Shown here piece by piece: positions 12,068-23,862 of a stretch of 64,000 bases of DNA (within the stretch, counting starts at the first letter, position 1; every line of letters starts with the position of its first letter). Both the position numbers and the translations under genes were made by a program. Origin of the DNA: Dolomedes plantarius (taxonomy: Eukaryota; Arthropoda; Arachnida; Araneae; Dolomedidae); contig OU015495.1 in NCBI GenBank assembly GCA_907164885.2, forward strand, positions 214,238,724 to 214,302,723, read 5' to 3'. The notes below the pieces were generated by a model. That model did no database searches. It had not been told where the DNA came from and worked only from the letters and a program-made list of their open reading frames with translations.

Positions 12068-12249
12068 CGTGAAATACTAAGGTACACCGTGCCGATGTTT
12101 CAATTACTAGACATGTAGTTAAACAAACAGTTAAGAATTATCCGATAGCGCATGCATCAGTTAATCTGAGCGAAAAGCAAAATTAACACGCATTCAGCAT
12201 TCGTATACGCATTCAGTTGAAATGCATGAGCGATCCGAAATTGCGACCG

Positions 12250-13390
12250 AATATACTAGCAGTTTGAAGAAAACGTTAGTAAAACTAAAACTCCTTAATG
12301 GAAATATTTGGTACGCATTTGAGTTTCGTGAACATTTTAGTAAATTTGTTACTATTTTTCATTTGAGGAATGAATAAATGGAACTATAGCGATTTTTTTC
12401 CGAACGCATCACTAATCGCAGTGTTCCGAGGTTGTTAATATTTGTCCTCTTCCACTAACTTGTTTTTTATCCTAATCTTATTCCAAATTTCCTGTCTTAT
12501 AGTTTTTGAAAATTATTTTATAGTTTCTTGTTTAACCCATTGTTCAAATTCTCCATTATCATTTAAGTTAGACTTGACACATTGGTTACTCGTACTAGTT
12601 CTAGTTAATTAGTTGATTTAACAAATAATGAATTTATTTTTCCTCCCTGAAGCACTGTCAACACTATTTGTAACCTTGAGAACGGTAATCTGGTGTCACA
12701 TACTAATATTTATACTGAGGATAAGGAGATCTTGCTCCCTGGTGCCTCTACAGTCTTTTAGTATGTCAATGTCAATGTCAATTAGATTTTACAACACAGC
12801 ACACGGTAAACTGCGAAAAATAATGTCAACCGATTGTGCGTTATGATTACTGGCGGCTTACATCTAGACACAAATACTGCCTAACTGGATAAAACGTAAA
12901 TCCTATTTCTAGGGCAATCAAAACTAATTTTTTGATTGCCTGATGAATAATATAACCATAACCCTATATCAAAATTTATATTGAGTAGTTAATTTTCTTT
13001 TTTTGTATTAAAGAATGGTAATTTTTGTTAAAAAAAGAAGCATATGTTGATGGAATTAAGAGGAGCTACAAAGTTAAATTTTTAAACTTATTCATGAAAT
13101 AATTAAATGAAAACCCAAGCATAAATATGCAGTAATTAAAATATTAAAATCTATCTTTGCAGACGAAACCAAAATATTTTTCAAATATGGAACATAAAGT
13201 GAAACATATTTAAGACAGGTCAATTAAATATTAAAACATTCGCGTTGTTGAATTCAGTAATCAAACATTCATGAGAGAAAAGACTAATAACATCACAGAA
13301 AAAAAAAGCCTCCAATAAATTAATAGGAGAAAGTAATACACTTGTAATATACTTGTTTCAATTAACTACTATGATGAGATTTTAAAATAC
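12250..13390. other. AT-rich intergenic stretch upstream of RPL37
   Basis: Apart from the hairpin at 12913-12940, no gene or repeat boundary is seen. The RPL37 promoter should lie at its left end, around 12170-12400. Confidence 0.5.
12913..12940. repeat. Perfect 11-bp hairpin
   Basis: GGCAATCAAAA, a 6-nt loop, then TTTTGATTGCC. It stands alone about 850 bp upstream of RPL37. No associated element is visible. Confidence 0.6.
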
Positions 13391-14163
13391 CATATTTTTC
13401 GGATCATAAGACGCCCCTCAAATTTTTGGGAGGAATTTTAGTGTGTTGATCATACAGATGCAGTCGCTCGAATGGTGATGAGAAAAACACATACATGGAG
13501 CCATAGAAGCGATACACAATCACAGACATTATCCGGGAAATCACTTTTATTTAATCAGTACGCATTACGAAGACATTAGCTCCAGTGGCCACTGGACTTG
13601 CCCGGCGTCCATGCAACAGGACGGGGCGCGGAAAAGCTGTTTACATGACAAAGTTAAGAGAAGAGCTGACCACCGGACTTCTGGCGTCCGTGGACAGCAG
13701 ATCTGACGGCAAGGATAGTTAGGCGTGATGAGAAAGAAGTCTTCTGTTCAGGCAAATATTAAATGACTGTTTTCCGATCTTGCCACCAGGGGGCCTAAAT
13801 TACTTATTTTTTAATTGGACGAATTTCGTCTCGTGGAGTTCACCTGTCCACGTCGTGGTTCTCCCGGGGATTAAATAATTACTAGATCACGCGCTTGCTC
13901 TGCGTTTTACCAAAAGGAAGAATTTGAAAACAGGACTTATTTATTATATACAAATTTAATGAGGCTTTCGGTTCGGACCAGATATTATGGGGATGTTATT
14001 GAGTTCAGATATTTTAAATGCCTGCTTAATGATCTGCAGGGCCAATATAAATTATAACTTACATTATTTTTAGATTGAAATTTGGAAGAGGAGTCGTGCT
14101 TTATTAAAAGGATAATTTAGAATACGCTTTAAAGTAATTTAGGAAGGCGCGTTTTCTTGTTAC

Positions 14164-14195
<32 letters not shown>

Positions 14196-14773
14196 AAGTA
14201 ATATGCCGGCCCGGCCCCGTGGATGATGATGATGACCGGAGCCGGCATACCACAGCAGGGAAGGAAGTACGTAGTCAAGTGTTCAATAACTATTCGTTGT
14301 TCTTCTGAAAACACAAATTTATTTACATTCTGCTCGAAGGGTTACAGCGTGTTTAATAGGCAACAGAGTCACGCCAAAAATCCTCTCCTGGAGGCATGCT
14401 TGAGCTTTTATAAACTCATAGACGGTTCGCCCTGTGACTGTGCAAACGAGCAGAGATTCGCTGTGCCTGGATCTCCGGGCTTGAAAACTTATATAACGAA
14501 GAGAGATTATCTCCAAATTTACAGGGATCGTATAATATATGCCGAAATCAACTCTTTTGTTCTTAAAATGAAAGCGAACAACGTAATTAATCTACGCACA
14601 AGGAAATTTAAAAAGAATTTAGAATTTTGAAAGGGTGTTGGGATTTTATATGTTATATATATATATATATATATATTCATTTTTTAATGTTACCTTCGGA
14701 CCATTAGATGCAGCCCAATTTTAAGTCTATTTTTTTATGCAAAAAGGTGCATCTTATGGTCCGAAAAATACGG
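13391..14773. mobile_element. DNA element with CCGTATTTTTCGG ends
   Basis: The left end is CCATATTTTTCGGATCATAA and the right end, read inward, is CCGTATTTTTCGGACCATAA. TA lies outside both (13389-13390, 14774-14775). The TA duplication suggests Tc1/mariner-type insertion. The interior is GC-richer than its surroundings (13560-13900, 14190-14480) and includes a CA/GT run and a 135-codon frame (14223-14630) of unknown nature. That frame shows no motif I recognise. Confidence 0.65.
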
Positions 14774-14775
14774 TA

Positions 14776-15942
14776 GTTATTTCATTTATATATTTCTTAC
14801 CTGATAAAAGACATGTTCAAACGTATGCAGCTTAAACGAACACTTTATAGTATACTTCACAGATAACTTAGGAGTATCAAACTGAAATATCTCGTTATGA
14901 AGAAAATCTTTGATTGAAACAGTTTTATTAAAAGAGCACTTACCTGATTATTCTTAAAAAAGATTCTAGTTGGCCATTTTTGATAATAATCATTCAATGG
15001 ATTAAAATTTGAGAATTTGAGCATCTGATACATATGAAAAATTTTTGAATTTCATGTATAGAATATTTTTATTTTTTTATAACGACATCATGAAAAGCTT
15101 CCCTTTAGACATTTTACAAAGTACTACTTTGTGAAGTTCCTATAAAGTTTTTTTTTTAGTTTTTAGCAGTGAAAAAATAAAATTTCAGTTCGCTATCTTA
15201 AACTTGGGGGAGAATGTATTGGACTTTAAAAGAAAATTCTTTTGCATAATGTTATTAAAAATGTTCTGTTCATAAAATGTCCACAAAACGCCATTATCGC
15301 AATAAAATTTAGAAGTTGTATAAATATATTTCATACCAAATCTCGTTCTCCCTGTCAGAGCTATATATCTATTCTCGTCCCCTACACGCATACATATTTA
15401 ATTACTGTATCAGACACCCGAAAATTTCTGTGGGAAACTATATAAACAATAAAGGGATGACTTAAAAAAACATTATTAATTGCTTTTTAATGATTCATGT
15501 TTGTAAGATCTTGGATATAGATTGGATAAGGATTAGAAACAGGTAAAATATTTCTCTGTTACTTATAATGACAAAAAAGTTTCAGTTTCTTAAGGAATTA
15601 AAAATGTGCGTTCCAATTTTCCTATTCCTATTTTTTTAATGGTTCACTATATATCTCAGTACTGAGATAATTGGATCTTGTAACTTCATTGTTTCTTAAA
15701 TTTATATTTTCCATGATACTAATAATAATTTTTATAGACTGATAAGAATTAAAATCTAAAATTCTCAATTTTTTAATTATACGAAGAACAACACAATAAC
15801 TATCAAAATATTTATTTCGCATAGAAATTATTACCTTCAAGCATTTGTTTGATATTTAAGGGTTTTATTACAGATATAATTACACGAATAACGTCGATCT
15901 ATTTTAACATGAACAACTCGAAAGTTCATGCAAATAATATAA
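14776..15942. other. AT-rich stretch, no feature recognised
   Basis: Only short chance frames. No terminal repeats or RNA gene seen. Confidence 0.5.
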
Positions 15943-16881
15943 TTTTATTCGGAACAGATGTAGTATACGCAACGGGCCTATTTTTGGCGACTTTTTTTTG
16001 TCGCCAAATTCCCGTGTGTCTCCGGGGTTCTAAGTTTGGCGGCCATCTTGAAAATCCGTAAAAACACGGTTTTTTCCAATTCTCTTCAACTAAGCTTGAA
16101 ATTAAAAAAAACCATGTTTTTATCGGAATTTTTGCTAGATCCCCGTGTGTCTCCGGGGAGTCACACGGGGAAGTTTGGCCGCCATCTTGAAAATCCTCAA
16201 AAACACGTTTCCCCCCCCCCCAATGCTTCTACAAAGCTTGAAATTAAAAAAAAAACATGTTTTATCGGAAATTCCCGGCAAAAACCCGGCCGAAATAAAA
16301 CACGGAACAAACCAAATTTTTTTTAAATTTTAGGAATCAAATTTTAATGATTTTGAACAAATTTTAAAACTCCCCCCAAAAAATTGACACTCTTCCTAAC
16401 CACCCAGGAGGTACGTGTCATAGGCTCGTTTTTTCAGTGGTTTCCCTAGATAAACTGGGCCTAGTCCACAGACAAAACAACAAAAGTCTGTGGCATTAGG
16501 CCAGATGTTGATATGTCATTTTTTTTTATGTTTTTGGCAAAGTACAAAAATTAACTTTTGTTGTGAAATATAAAATCGCTCAATTGAGTTTTTCAATCCA
16601 AATATTCTCTAGTTGAATATAATACTCATATTCAACCACCAGCATATGGCTGGTCTTCAATGAAAATTTTGAATTTGGGACTAAAATATTCTATTAGGGA
16701 TCAGGTATTACCTCTTTTATACATAACAGCATTTGCAAACAATACGAATAACTTAGTATTATTTCATAATTCCACTATCAGCTTTTGCCACATTAGACAT
16801 ATCAACTTAAAACATAAAATGGAATTTTTCGGACATATCAACATCTACTGGAGCCATAACGCCACAGAAATATAATAAAAA

Positions 16882-17450
16882 TCCTATATATAATAGCCGT
16901 TGTCTCTGTATGACACTTCCGGGCTGTACTCATCTTTCAATTGAAGCCCTCCGTAAACAAACCGCCGGTAAGGCTTAATTTCAATTTCAGATGTGGATCA
17001 GAATGTTTTCTTACCTAAAAACAAATATCTTCTCCATCAAATCAAGTTTGTTCAGCCTATTTTTCTATAAAACATTCAGAACTAAAAAAAAATTGGATAT
17101 TTTTAGCTGTATATTTAACAGTTTTTAAAAATCTGTTTACTTTTGCGATGAATTCTGAAAGTAAACAAACGTGAATGTGAATGAATCGCGTAGTGAACTG
17201 TAAAAAAATTTTTTAACTTTCATATACTTTTTCCATTATGACGTCATTTTTAGTATTATGACGTCAAAATGACGGGTTGGATGGCAATCTACTACTCCAA
17301 TCGCATGAAAAACTAAATAAATAAAAAATAATGAAAGGGTTTGCTTTTACAAGGTGTGGATTAAATGCAATATTTTAGATAATTCGGGATATTTTTTAAC
17401 TTTCATATACTTTTTCCATTATGACGTCAAAATGACGGGTTACCTACTAG
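16882..17450 (+). mobile_element. Non-autonomous Helitron-like element, copy A
   Basis: It begins TCCTATATATAATAGCCG after an A and ends CCTACTAG before a T, fitting Helitron insertion between A and T with no TSD. It is about 97% identical, by eye, to 25892-26463. Several TGACGTCA palindromes lie within, one close to the 3' end where Helitrons carry a hairpin. It is nested inside the Merlin element, so it is younger. Confidence 0.75.
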
Positions 17451-17451
17451 T

Positions 17452-17640
17452 AAATAAATAATCTTGGTTAAAATATTTTTTTGTTATAATAATAAAATCT
17501 TGACTAGAATAAAAATAAATAAATAATCTTGGTTAAAAATATTTTTTTCTGTTATAATAAGAAAATATTGACTAGAATAAAAATAAATAAATAATCTTGG
17601 TTAAAAATATTTTTTTCTGTTATAATAAGAAAATCTGGAT
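17452..17640. repeat. Tandem repeat, about 67-bp unit, 2.8 copies
   Basis: Units contain AATAAATAATCTTGGTTAAA, then a T-run, TTATAATAA and TTGACTAGAATAAA. It directly follows the Helitron's CTAG end inside the Merlin element. Confidence 0.85.
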
Positions 17641-17711
17641 TACATATAGACATGATAAATTCTAGACTAGAAAAAAAAATACCATACAAAGCAAGTGGAG
17701 ACTTTTTCTTT

Positions 17712-18758
17712 TCATTGCATGGATTTTCTTTTCTTTGCAGTTACAGTTTTAAATTCCTCCCAGTTAATACCCGCCACAATTTCCAGAAACTTATTAAATG
17801 GATCAACGTTTGTTTCTTCGCAAATTTGCCTAAACATGTACATTGCTAAGTAAAATTGAAAGTCAGCTTGTCGGTTGTATGCCGGCAAGCTGCTTTTAAC
17901 GTGTCTCCACGTGCTTTCTATAGTATTTGCGTGGCATCCACTTTTAGGATCCACAAAATGTACACTGTGATTTACAGTTAAATGCTGGTATCCCTCCTCG
18001 CCTAAACTATCATAAGCCTTCCAACAATCTGAATAAATAGTTGTACCTGGCAAAATCCATTCATTAATTACATCCACTAGCGTATTAGCACTCCTATCAC
18101 CTACAGCAACCAAAAAAAGCTTCCCGCTGCCCCTCTCAACTCCACCAAAAACCCATTGACCCTCAACTGCATGTCCCCGATGATATTTTCTCTTCCCAAA
18201 TTTAGACTCTTCAATTTCAACTATTTTGCCAGGACCCCCAATTTTCTCCGAGGATACCTCTATATAATCTAAAATGCACTCGTTGACAAACTGTCTCCAG
18301 TCGCAAACAGTATGACTATTAAAGCCATACTCCTTCCAAATTTTGCCCGACTTACTCCCATCCAAAATCTCATAAGTCAAAAAAATAACTTCCTGCAATT
18401 TTAATCGACTATTTGAAAACCAGGATCCTACCCTAATAGAAGTATGCTGATTGAAGGTCTTCCCGCTAACATTCCTACGGCAAGAATAAGTACACCCATC
18501 TGAAATTGATGATTTAACAGATAACTTCATTAATCCCGAACACCCCTTGCATAACACATTAACTTTCAACAGTCCCACTTCCCTAAGAAAATTTACAAAC
18601 AGCTCCTGATTGTCCCCTAAATGAATAAAAAAAAAGTTATTCGCAATTCCTGGAGGTCCCATTGTATGTCTACCATTCGAAAAAGAGAACCCAGATTTTG
18701 AACCCACAATTCCCTGATATTTCCTAACAACATCACTAACACCCAGTATTTTAGACAT
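17712..18758 (-). CDS. Merlin (ISXO2-like) DDE transposase, 348 aa
   Basis: Cut-and-paste transposase of the element that contains it. It opens with a region bearing a CxxC...CxxxC zinc ribbon (C70, C73, C89, C93). The ISXO2/IS1595-type catalytic domain follows: VEIEESKFGKRKYHRG (180-195), GGVERGSGKLFLVAVGDRS (205-223), IYSDCWKAYD with the second acid D244, then HANTIESTWRHVKSSLPAYN with the last acid E281. The family normally has VEIDES; here codon 183 is GAA (Glu) where catalytic Asp is expected, a one-base difference that may cripple it. The C-terminus is basic (AKKRKS). The frame has no stops or shifts, so the copy is young or conserved. The ATG at 18758 is the first in frame and no introns are needed. 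The fold assignment is firm; activity is unknown. Confidence 0.93.
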   Translation of the reverse strand: MSKILGVSDVVRKYQGIVGSKSGFSFSNGRHTMGPPGIANNFFFIHLGDNQELFVNFLREVGLLKVNVLCKGCSGLMKLSVKSSISDGCTYSCRRNVSGKTFNQHTSIRVGSWFSNSRLKLQEVIFLTYEILDGSKSGKIWKEYGFNSHTVCDWRQFVNECILDYIEVSSEKIGGPGKIVEIEESKFGKRKYHRGHAVEGQWVFGGVERGSGKLFLVAVGDRSANTLVDVINEWILPGTTIYSDCWKAYDSLGEEGYQHLTVNHSVHFVDPKSGCHANTIESTWRHVKSSLPAYNRQADFQFYLAMYMFRQICEETNVDPFNKFLEIVAGINWEEFKTVTAKKRKSMQ

Positions 18759-18834
18759 TGTAAATCAAAAAAGAATAAAGCAATTAATATTTTAGAAAAG
18801 AATTACTATGAATGTAATAGTAAAAAGAACAAAA

Positions 18835-18990
18835 AATTAATATGAATTTAAAGCAATGAGAACAAAAAATTAATATAAATTTAAAGCAATGAGAACAAAA
18901 AATTAATAATTAAGTAATTTAAAGTAAAGTAATATAAAGTAATTTAAAGTAAAGTAATATAAAGTAATTTAAAGTAATATAAAGAAAAAA
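18835..18990. repeat. Short AT-rich direct repeats upstream of the transposase
   Basis: Repeats of GAACAAAAAATTAATAT and of AAAGTAATTTAAAGTAATAT fill the space 5' of the transposase ATG. They may hold its promoter; nothing specific is seen. Confidence 0.6.
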
Positions 18991-20284
18991 GTTATATAAA
19001 ATAAAAATTTTAACCACGTGCAAAAAAATAGGCTTAAAAAATACGAACCACGACCTCCGACCTTCAACCTGTGAACTCAAGACGCAAATGATGTTATTGG
19101 CGTCAGAAAAAACTTAACTAACCTTAAAAACAAAGGGATGACCCAAAAATTTGGCTTGATTCTATATTTGGCGTAAAATCGCGCGCAATTTGGCGTGATT
19201 TCGTATTTGGCGTAAAATCGACATTGCCAAACCCAATAGGTTTGCCAGAAAAAAAAACCCGGCAAAGAACTACCAGATTTTGCGAAAAATCGCCCCTTGG
19301 CGTTCGTTGCGTATACTACATCTGTACCTTTTATTCATAAGTCCATGTGCTGTTAGTTTCTGGAAAATTTAAAATACTTATAGTTCTCTAACAAAGCTGA
19401 TGCTGTGATTTAGCATCAGTTAATTGGAATTAAATATGATAAATTAGGCATGTTTGATATCATCAGAGAATTTTTAATGATACAAGAACTAAACTTAAGG
19501 GGATGCATCAGTAGACCTCGCAGATCGTTCGGTTCAATGTTAATGAATTGCGAAATAAATCTTTGCATACCGGGTTCCCTAATGAATATTTTTGAATTCT
19601 GTTTTCGGAATCTGAAAGTAGACTTCCAAAATAAATGCGTGGCTTTGCTAATTTTTTATTATTATTATTCAAAATATTTTTAAAATTAAGTTAAAGGTTC
19701 AAAATTCCAAAACGAGAGGCATCGCTTGCTAAAAAGCTCTGTAACAAAATAACTAATAATAATTTGAAAATTTGGAAAACAAGACGCAAATCTTGAAACT
19801 TCAGGCTTTTTTTTAAGATTTTTTTTACATTTTTTGTGTTAATAGGTAATTTGTATTCTAAGCAGTTATTTTGCATTTCCATCTGTAAAACGGGAGTTTT
19901 TGGCTTAAACTCCTCCTCCACTGGTAGTGGGGGAAGAATGCTACTTTCCCCTTCAACGTTCCCCCTCTCTGTCCAGCTGGGCGGTAATTCTATACCTGAA
20001 GGAGGGAGATGACACAAAGAACCTGACACAAAGAATTTGCGCTTGTGTATTCATTTTACTTGTGCTTCCTTGTGAGTTTTGAGATCCATCGGAAAGAATA
20101 GTAGTACTATTTCTCTCGTTCTATAAGTGTTTACTTCCGTAAATAAGATTAATGTTCATTTAACATAAATATCACATCTTAGTGCTTTCCATGTAAAGAG
20201 TTCTCAAATTTCATTTCACCTGTTAATCTATATTTATTTCAATCATATACGTAAAATTTAAAATGAATCGGCGGTATAACATTA

Positions 20285-20356
20285 GTGATTGACTTTCAAT
20301 CACAAATGTTATTATACTTGCAATATTAGTGCAAATCAGATGCACTAATATTGCAA
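20285..20356. repeat. Two adjacent perfect hairpins
   Basis: GTGATTGA/TCAATCAC (3-nt loop, 20285-20303) is followed by a 16-bp perfect stem TTGCAATATTAGTGCA with a 7-nt loop (20318-20356). Confidence 0.8.
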
Positions 20357-21050
20357 ATGAACAGATGTAATTGTGTATTTGTGTTGCTATTAGCATAACT
20401 ATCATAATTCATTGAATTTCAATCCCGTAAACACCACCGAAATCTATAACGTGTTTACTCGGGGGCAACGTGCACCCAAATTTGAAAAGTTAATCATAAT
20501 AAATCGAAATTAAACTAAATTATAATAACAGATTTTAGTTTTACCTTAAAGTTTTCTAGTTTTGTCGATAAAATAAGTTTTAGTCAGGAAAACGATTGAA
20601 AAAAAATAGTTGCATTCGGGCAAAAATGGAGGCAATTAAAGAATTTTTATGAGTAGTAAAATTAGAGTTCAATATTAAGTTAATTGTAAAATCTCAGAAC
20701 AGGTGTACGTTTAGTCAAAACATTCGAAATTAAACAGAAGTTAAGACTTTATGACGGACTAAGTCTAAATGGAAATTTTATGTCAGTTAATAAATATTTT
20801 TAAAAAATTCTCACATAAATAGTATCATTAATCATTTCTAAAACTTTCTTTCAAGTTCATCTTAAATAATAAGAAAAGAACGGATAAAAGGAGATTTGAT
20901 TTTAAATTTGAAATTGTTGTGTAAGGCTAAAGTTGCGACAATCGCGTAAGCTATTGCATGTTTAACATATAACTCATATATGAATTATAGCTGTATATGG
21001 GTGAGCATATCATGATATTAGGTTTTTCTTGTCGCAAATCTTCCATGTGC

Positions 21051-21080
<30 letters not shown>
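21051..21080. repeat. GT microsatellite
   Basis: A run of about 14 GT/TG units. Confidence 0.85.
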
Positions 21081-21083
<3 letters not shown>

Positions 21084-21253
21084 TACATGTATGTAATATC
21101 TAAACATTATGTATTAAAATTATTTTTACATTACATAAAAATCTCATCATAGAAAACTCTTAATTGAATGCAATTTTAATGAATAAATAGATTTTTATGA
21201 TTTAAAAAAAACAAGAATACGATTTCTAAAAGTAATTTTTGACATCTACTGAT

Positions 21254-21346
21254 ATAACAGGAACACACAGCTTCTAAATATCCACTATAAAAAATAAGGT
21301 TGACAACTTATTTTACAGATGTTAATGAGCTGTGTGTTCCTGTTAT
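21254..21346. repeat. 93-bp fold-back with 19-bp perfect arms
   Basis: ATAACAGGAACACACAGCT at 21254-21272 and its exact inverse at 21328-21346 are separated by 55 bp. It could be a tiny MITE remnant or a structured RNA. No clear TSD. Confidence 0.75.
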
Positions 21347-22524
21347 GCGCTTCCTACAACTTTTATTAATAACTCATCAATATTTTAAAAAAGCTTAGAA
21401 CCCCTGAAAAAAAAGTAAAAGCATGCAGTTTGTTTCATGCAATGCTACGAGTAGTATACGTATGTATATCTATTTGTGTGTACATATAAGTTGTGTTTGA
21501 AAGTCCAAGTTCATTCTAAAATCCAAATCTACAGATGATACCATCTGGCGATAACATTTAATTATAAACTCATTTGACATGGTTGAATTTAGAAAAATGG
21601 ATAAACTAGAGGGTGAAATCAGGTTTTTAAAATTCATCTATACATTGCATTTATGTGTGGAAGTGTGTGTTTGTAAATAAGTAACTAAGAGAGTAGGAAA
21701 TAAAAAAAATATCTTGTAACAGATGATGATCTATCTAGATAACTAATTCAAAATTCTACGAATTCTTTTCCTTTTATACTAATAATTGTCAGTTTATAAA
21801 CTAATTTATTCTCCTAAAGATTTGATACATTTTAGCTTTATATAAACACCTTAAAACAGAAGGAATTCTGTAATGATAATAAGGTAGCTGGAAAATTCAA
21901 ATTGAATTAATATTCATGCAGAATAGGGAGGGGGGGGGGGGAGATTGTTTTTGAAAATTTTCATGGCATGTATAAAGTAAAGTGGCAATTTTTCTTATTT
22001 AATATTAAAAACATAATTTAAAGTTTGTTTATTTTACAAACTAATGTTATTGTTCTGAGATGTCATTTTAGCTGTATAAAATTTAAATGATTATCTAATT
22101 TGGGTAACAAAATTTCATTTAAAAAAATCGATGCAAACACTTTCAGACTAGGCATTTTGGAAAATTCTTTTAAACATGAAGGCTAATGTACTGCAAAAGT
22201 TAAAGATAAAAAGAAATTTTTTTAAAGTGTAAGTATTTATTACTAGTTGTGAAGTATGCTTTATAACTTTTAATGATAATATTTTTAATGTTCAATAGAT
22301 TAAAGAAGTGCTAATTTGATTCATTTTAATTCAACGCAAACAATGTCATCTTTATATAATTTATAGTTCTCAGGATGGCAAGTATCAAATAAAGGTGTCT
22401 AGAATAAAATTATAAATCACTTGCTTCAAACTGAGATACATAATGCAGTAACTAGGAATTATTACCAAAGCTTTAAATGATCTGTGTCTTATAATATTAA
22501 AAAAAATAATTAAATGTGTGTGTA

Positions 22525-22648
<124 letters not shown>

Positions 22649-23862
22649 CTCAATACACAACTCGCTTTAATTAACTCATTGAAAGAGTTTTTAAACTCAC
22701 AAAGGCAGGTAAATGTACCCGTTTTCGAAAGTGGGTTGTAGGACCCACTTTCCAATGTGGGTTGTTCGACTCACCAAAAGCGAGTTCCACTGTGCAGTGG
22801 ATTTCAACCCAGCAAAGTGAGTTCACCGACCAACTTTTTTTTCTCTGTGCATAATAAATACTTTTGCTTTCGAGGACATTTTTACTATAATTTTTAGAAG
22901 ATTTTGTTGTCCTGTACTGAGGCATGTGTCTATCTAAGACACACTAACATAATCATGTTGGTTTTGTTGATAAAAAGATAAGACATGAGGGAAAAAAAGA
23001 TCGGGACCAACAAAAGAGGTCATGTTCTCTTTAAAAGGGATATTTTGGCAACTCTAGTTGTAGCGAATGAGCGCTGTGTTTTGTTTTTGCCGTAAGTTAT
23101 AAAAGTAATTTAATTTGGATATATAACAAAATGCTGATTTTTTTAAGCATAGAAAATGCATAGAAAATGCATTTGATTTGATTTTTGAAAAACTTTTTGA
23201 CAGATCTACCCAAATTGTGATTGAACCCTAAAATATCCTCTTACTGTGCCACTGGTGTATGTGTGTTTGTTTAGTTGAAATCTAATCTGAAAATCTAAAG
23301 AACTCTTCTAAAGACTCTCTTGTGTTTTTGGATGTAATTTTACTTTAAAATATATTTTGTTTATAGGTATAATCGAAATATTTAAAAATAATCTTAGTGG
23401 TATTATATTTTCGTCATTATTGAGAAATTTTCCGGAAAAAGTGTAAACTTATGTTATGTAAAACAGCAATTTTTTAATATTTAAATATTGGAGAAAAGGT
23501 TTAGAAGAAAAAAAATTATGCGCGAACCATCACAGAAATTTCACTACCTATTTGGAAATGAGGCTGCCTTACTTAGCCCTGTTTCAAAACTTGACAGTGG
23601 TATCCTAGCTTTGCAAAAGTCCACGTACAAAAAAAAACGTACAATTGTATCTCATTCCAATTATCTCTACCCCCCTCCCCTTTCACACTCCAACATGTGT
23701 TGACATGATGCAAAACATCCATCAAGCTCAATCCGTGGTCAGGGGTGGCTCTTGGTCTTCTGATTGGAGGAATATTCGTGCAGGGTAACCGCCCCTCTTC
23801 TGGTAACACGGGAGAATGTTTTCCCCGCAAAAGAAAAAAATTCTAGTGATGCATCCCCTTAA

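Larger units (their letters stand above)
15951..19328 (-). mobile_element. Complete Merlin-type DNA transposon, 3.4 kb
   Basis: Terminal inverted repeats of 24 bp with one mismatch start with GG and contain AGATGTAGTATACGCAACG. A perfect 8-bp TSD, TTTTATTC, lies at 15943-15950 and 19329-19336. Merlin elements make 8-9 bp TSDs and encode the IS1595/ISXO2-type transposase found at 17712-18758. The left sub-terminal region has a hairpin (TTTGGCGAC/GTCGCCAAA, 15983-16008) and a repeated CCGTGTGTCTCCGGGG ... GGCCATCTTGAAAATCC block. The right side repeats TTTGGCGTAAAATCG. A 569-bp Helitron and a 67-bp tandem repeat lie inside. Confidence 0.92.

Noticed and set aside
14223..14630. 135-codon plus-strand frame as a gene
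   Set aside because: It lies inside an inverted-repeat element and starts in a (ATG)n repeat. No recognisable domain, so kept only as unexplained cargo.
16036..16333. Short frames near the left end of the Merlin element
   Set aside because: They cover sub-terminal repeats (GGCCATCTTGAAAATCC), not a gene; no domain is visible.
17261..17448. TGACGTCA sites as host regulatory elements
   Set aside because: They belong to the Helitron-like repeat and recur identically in its second copy, so host function is not implied.
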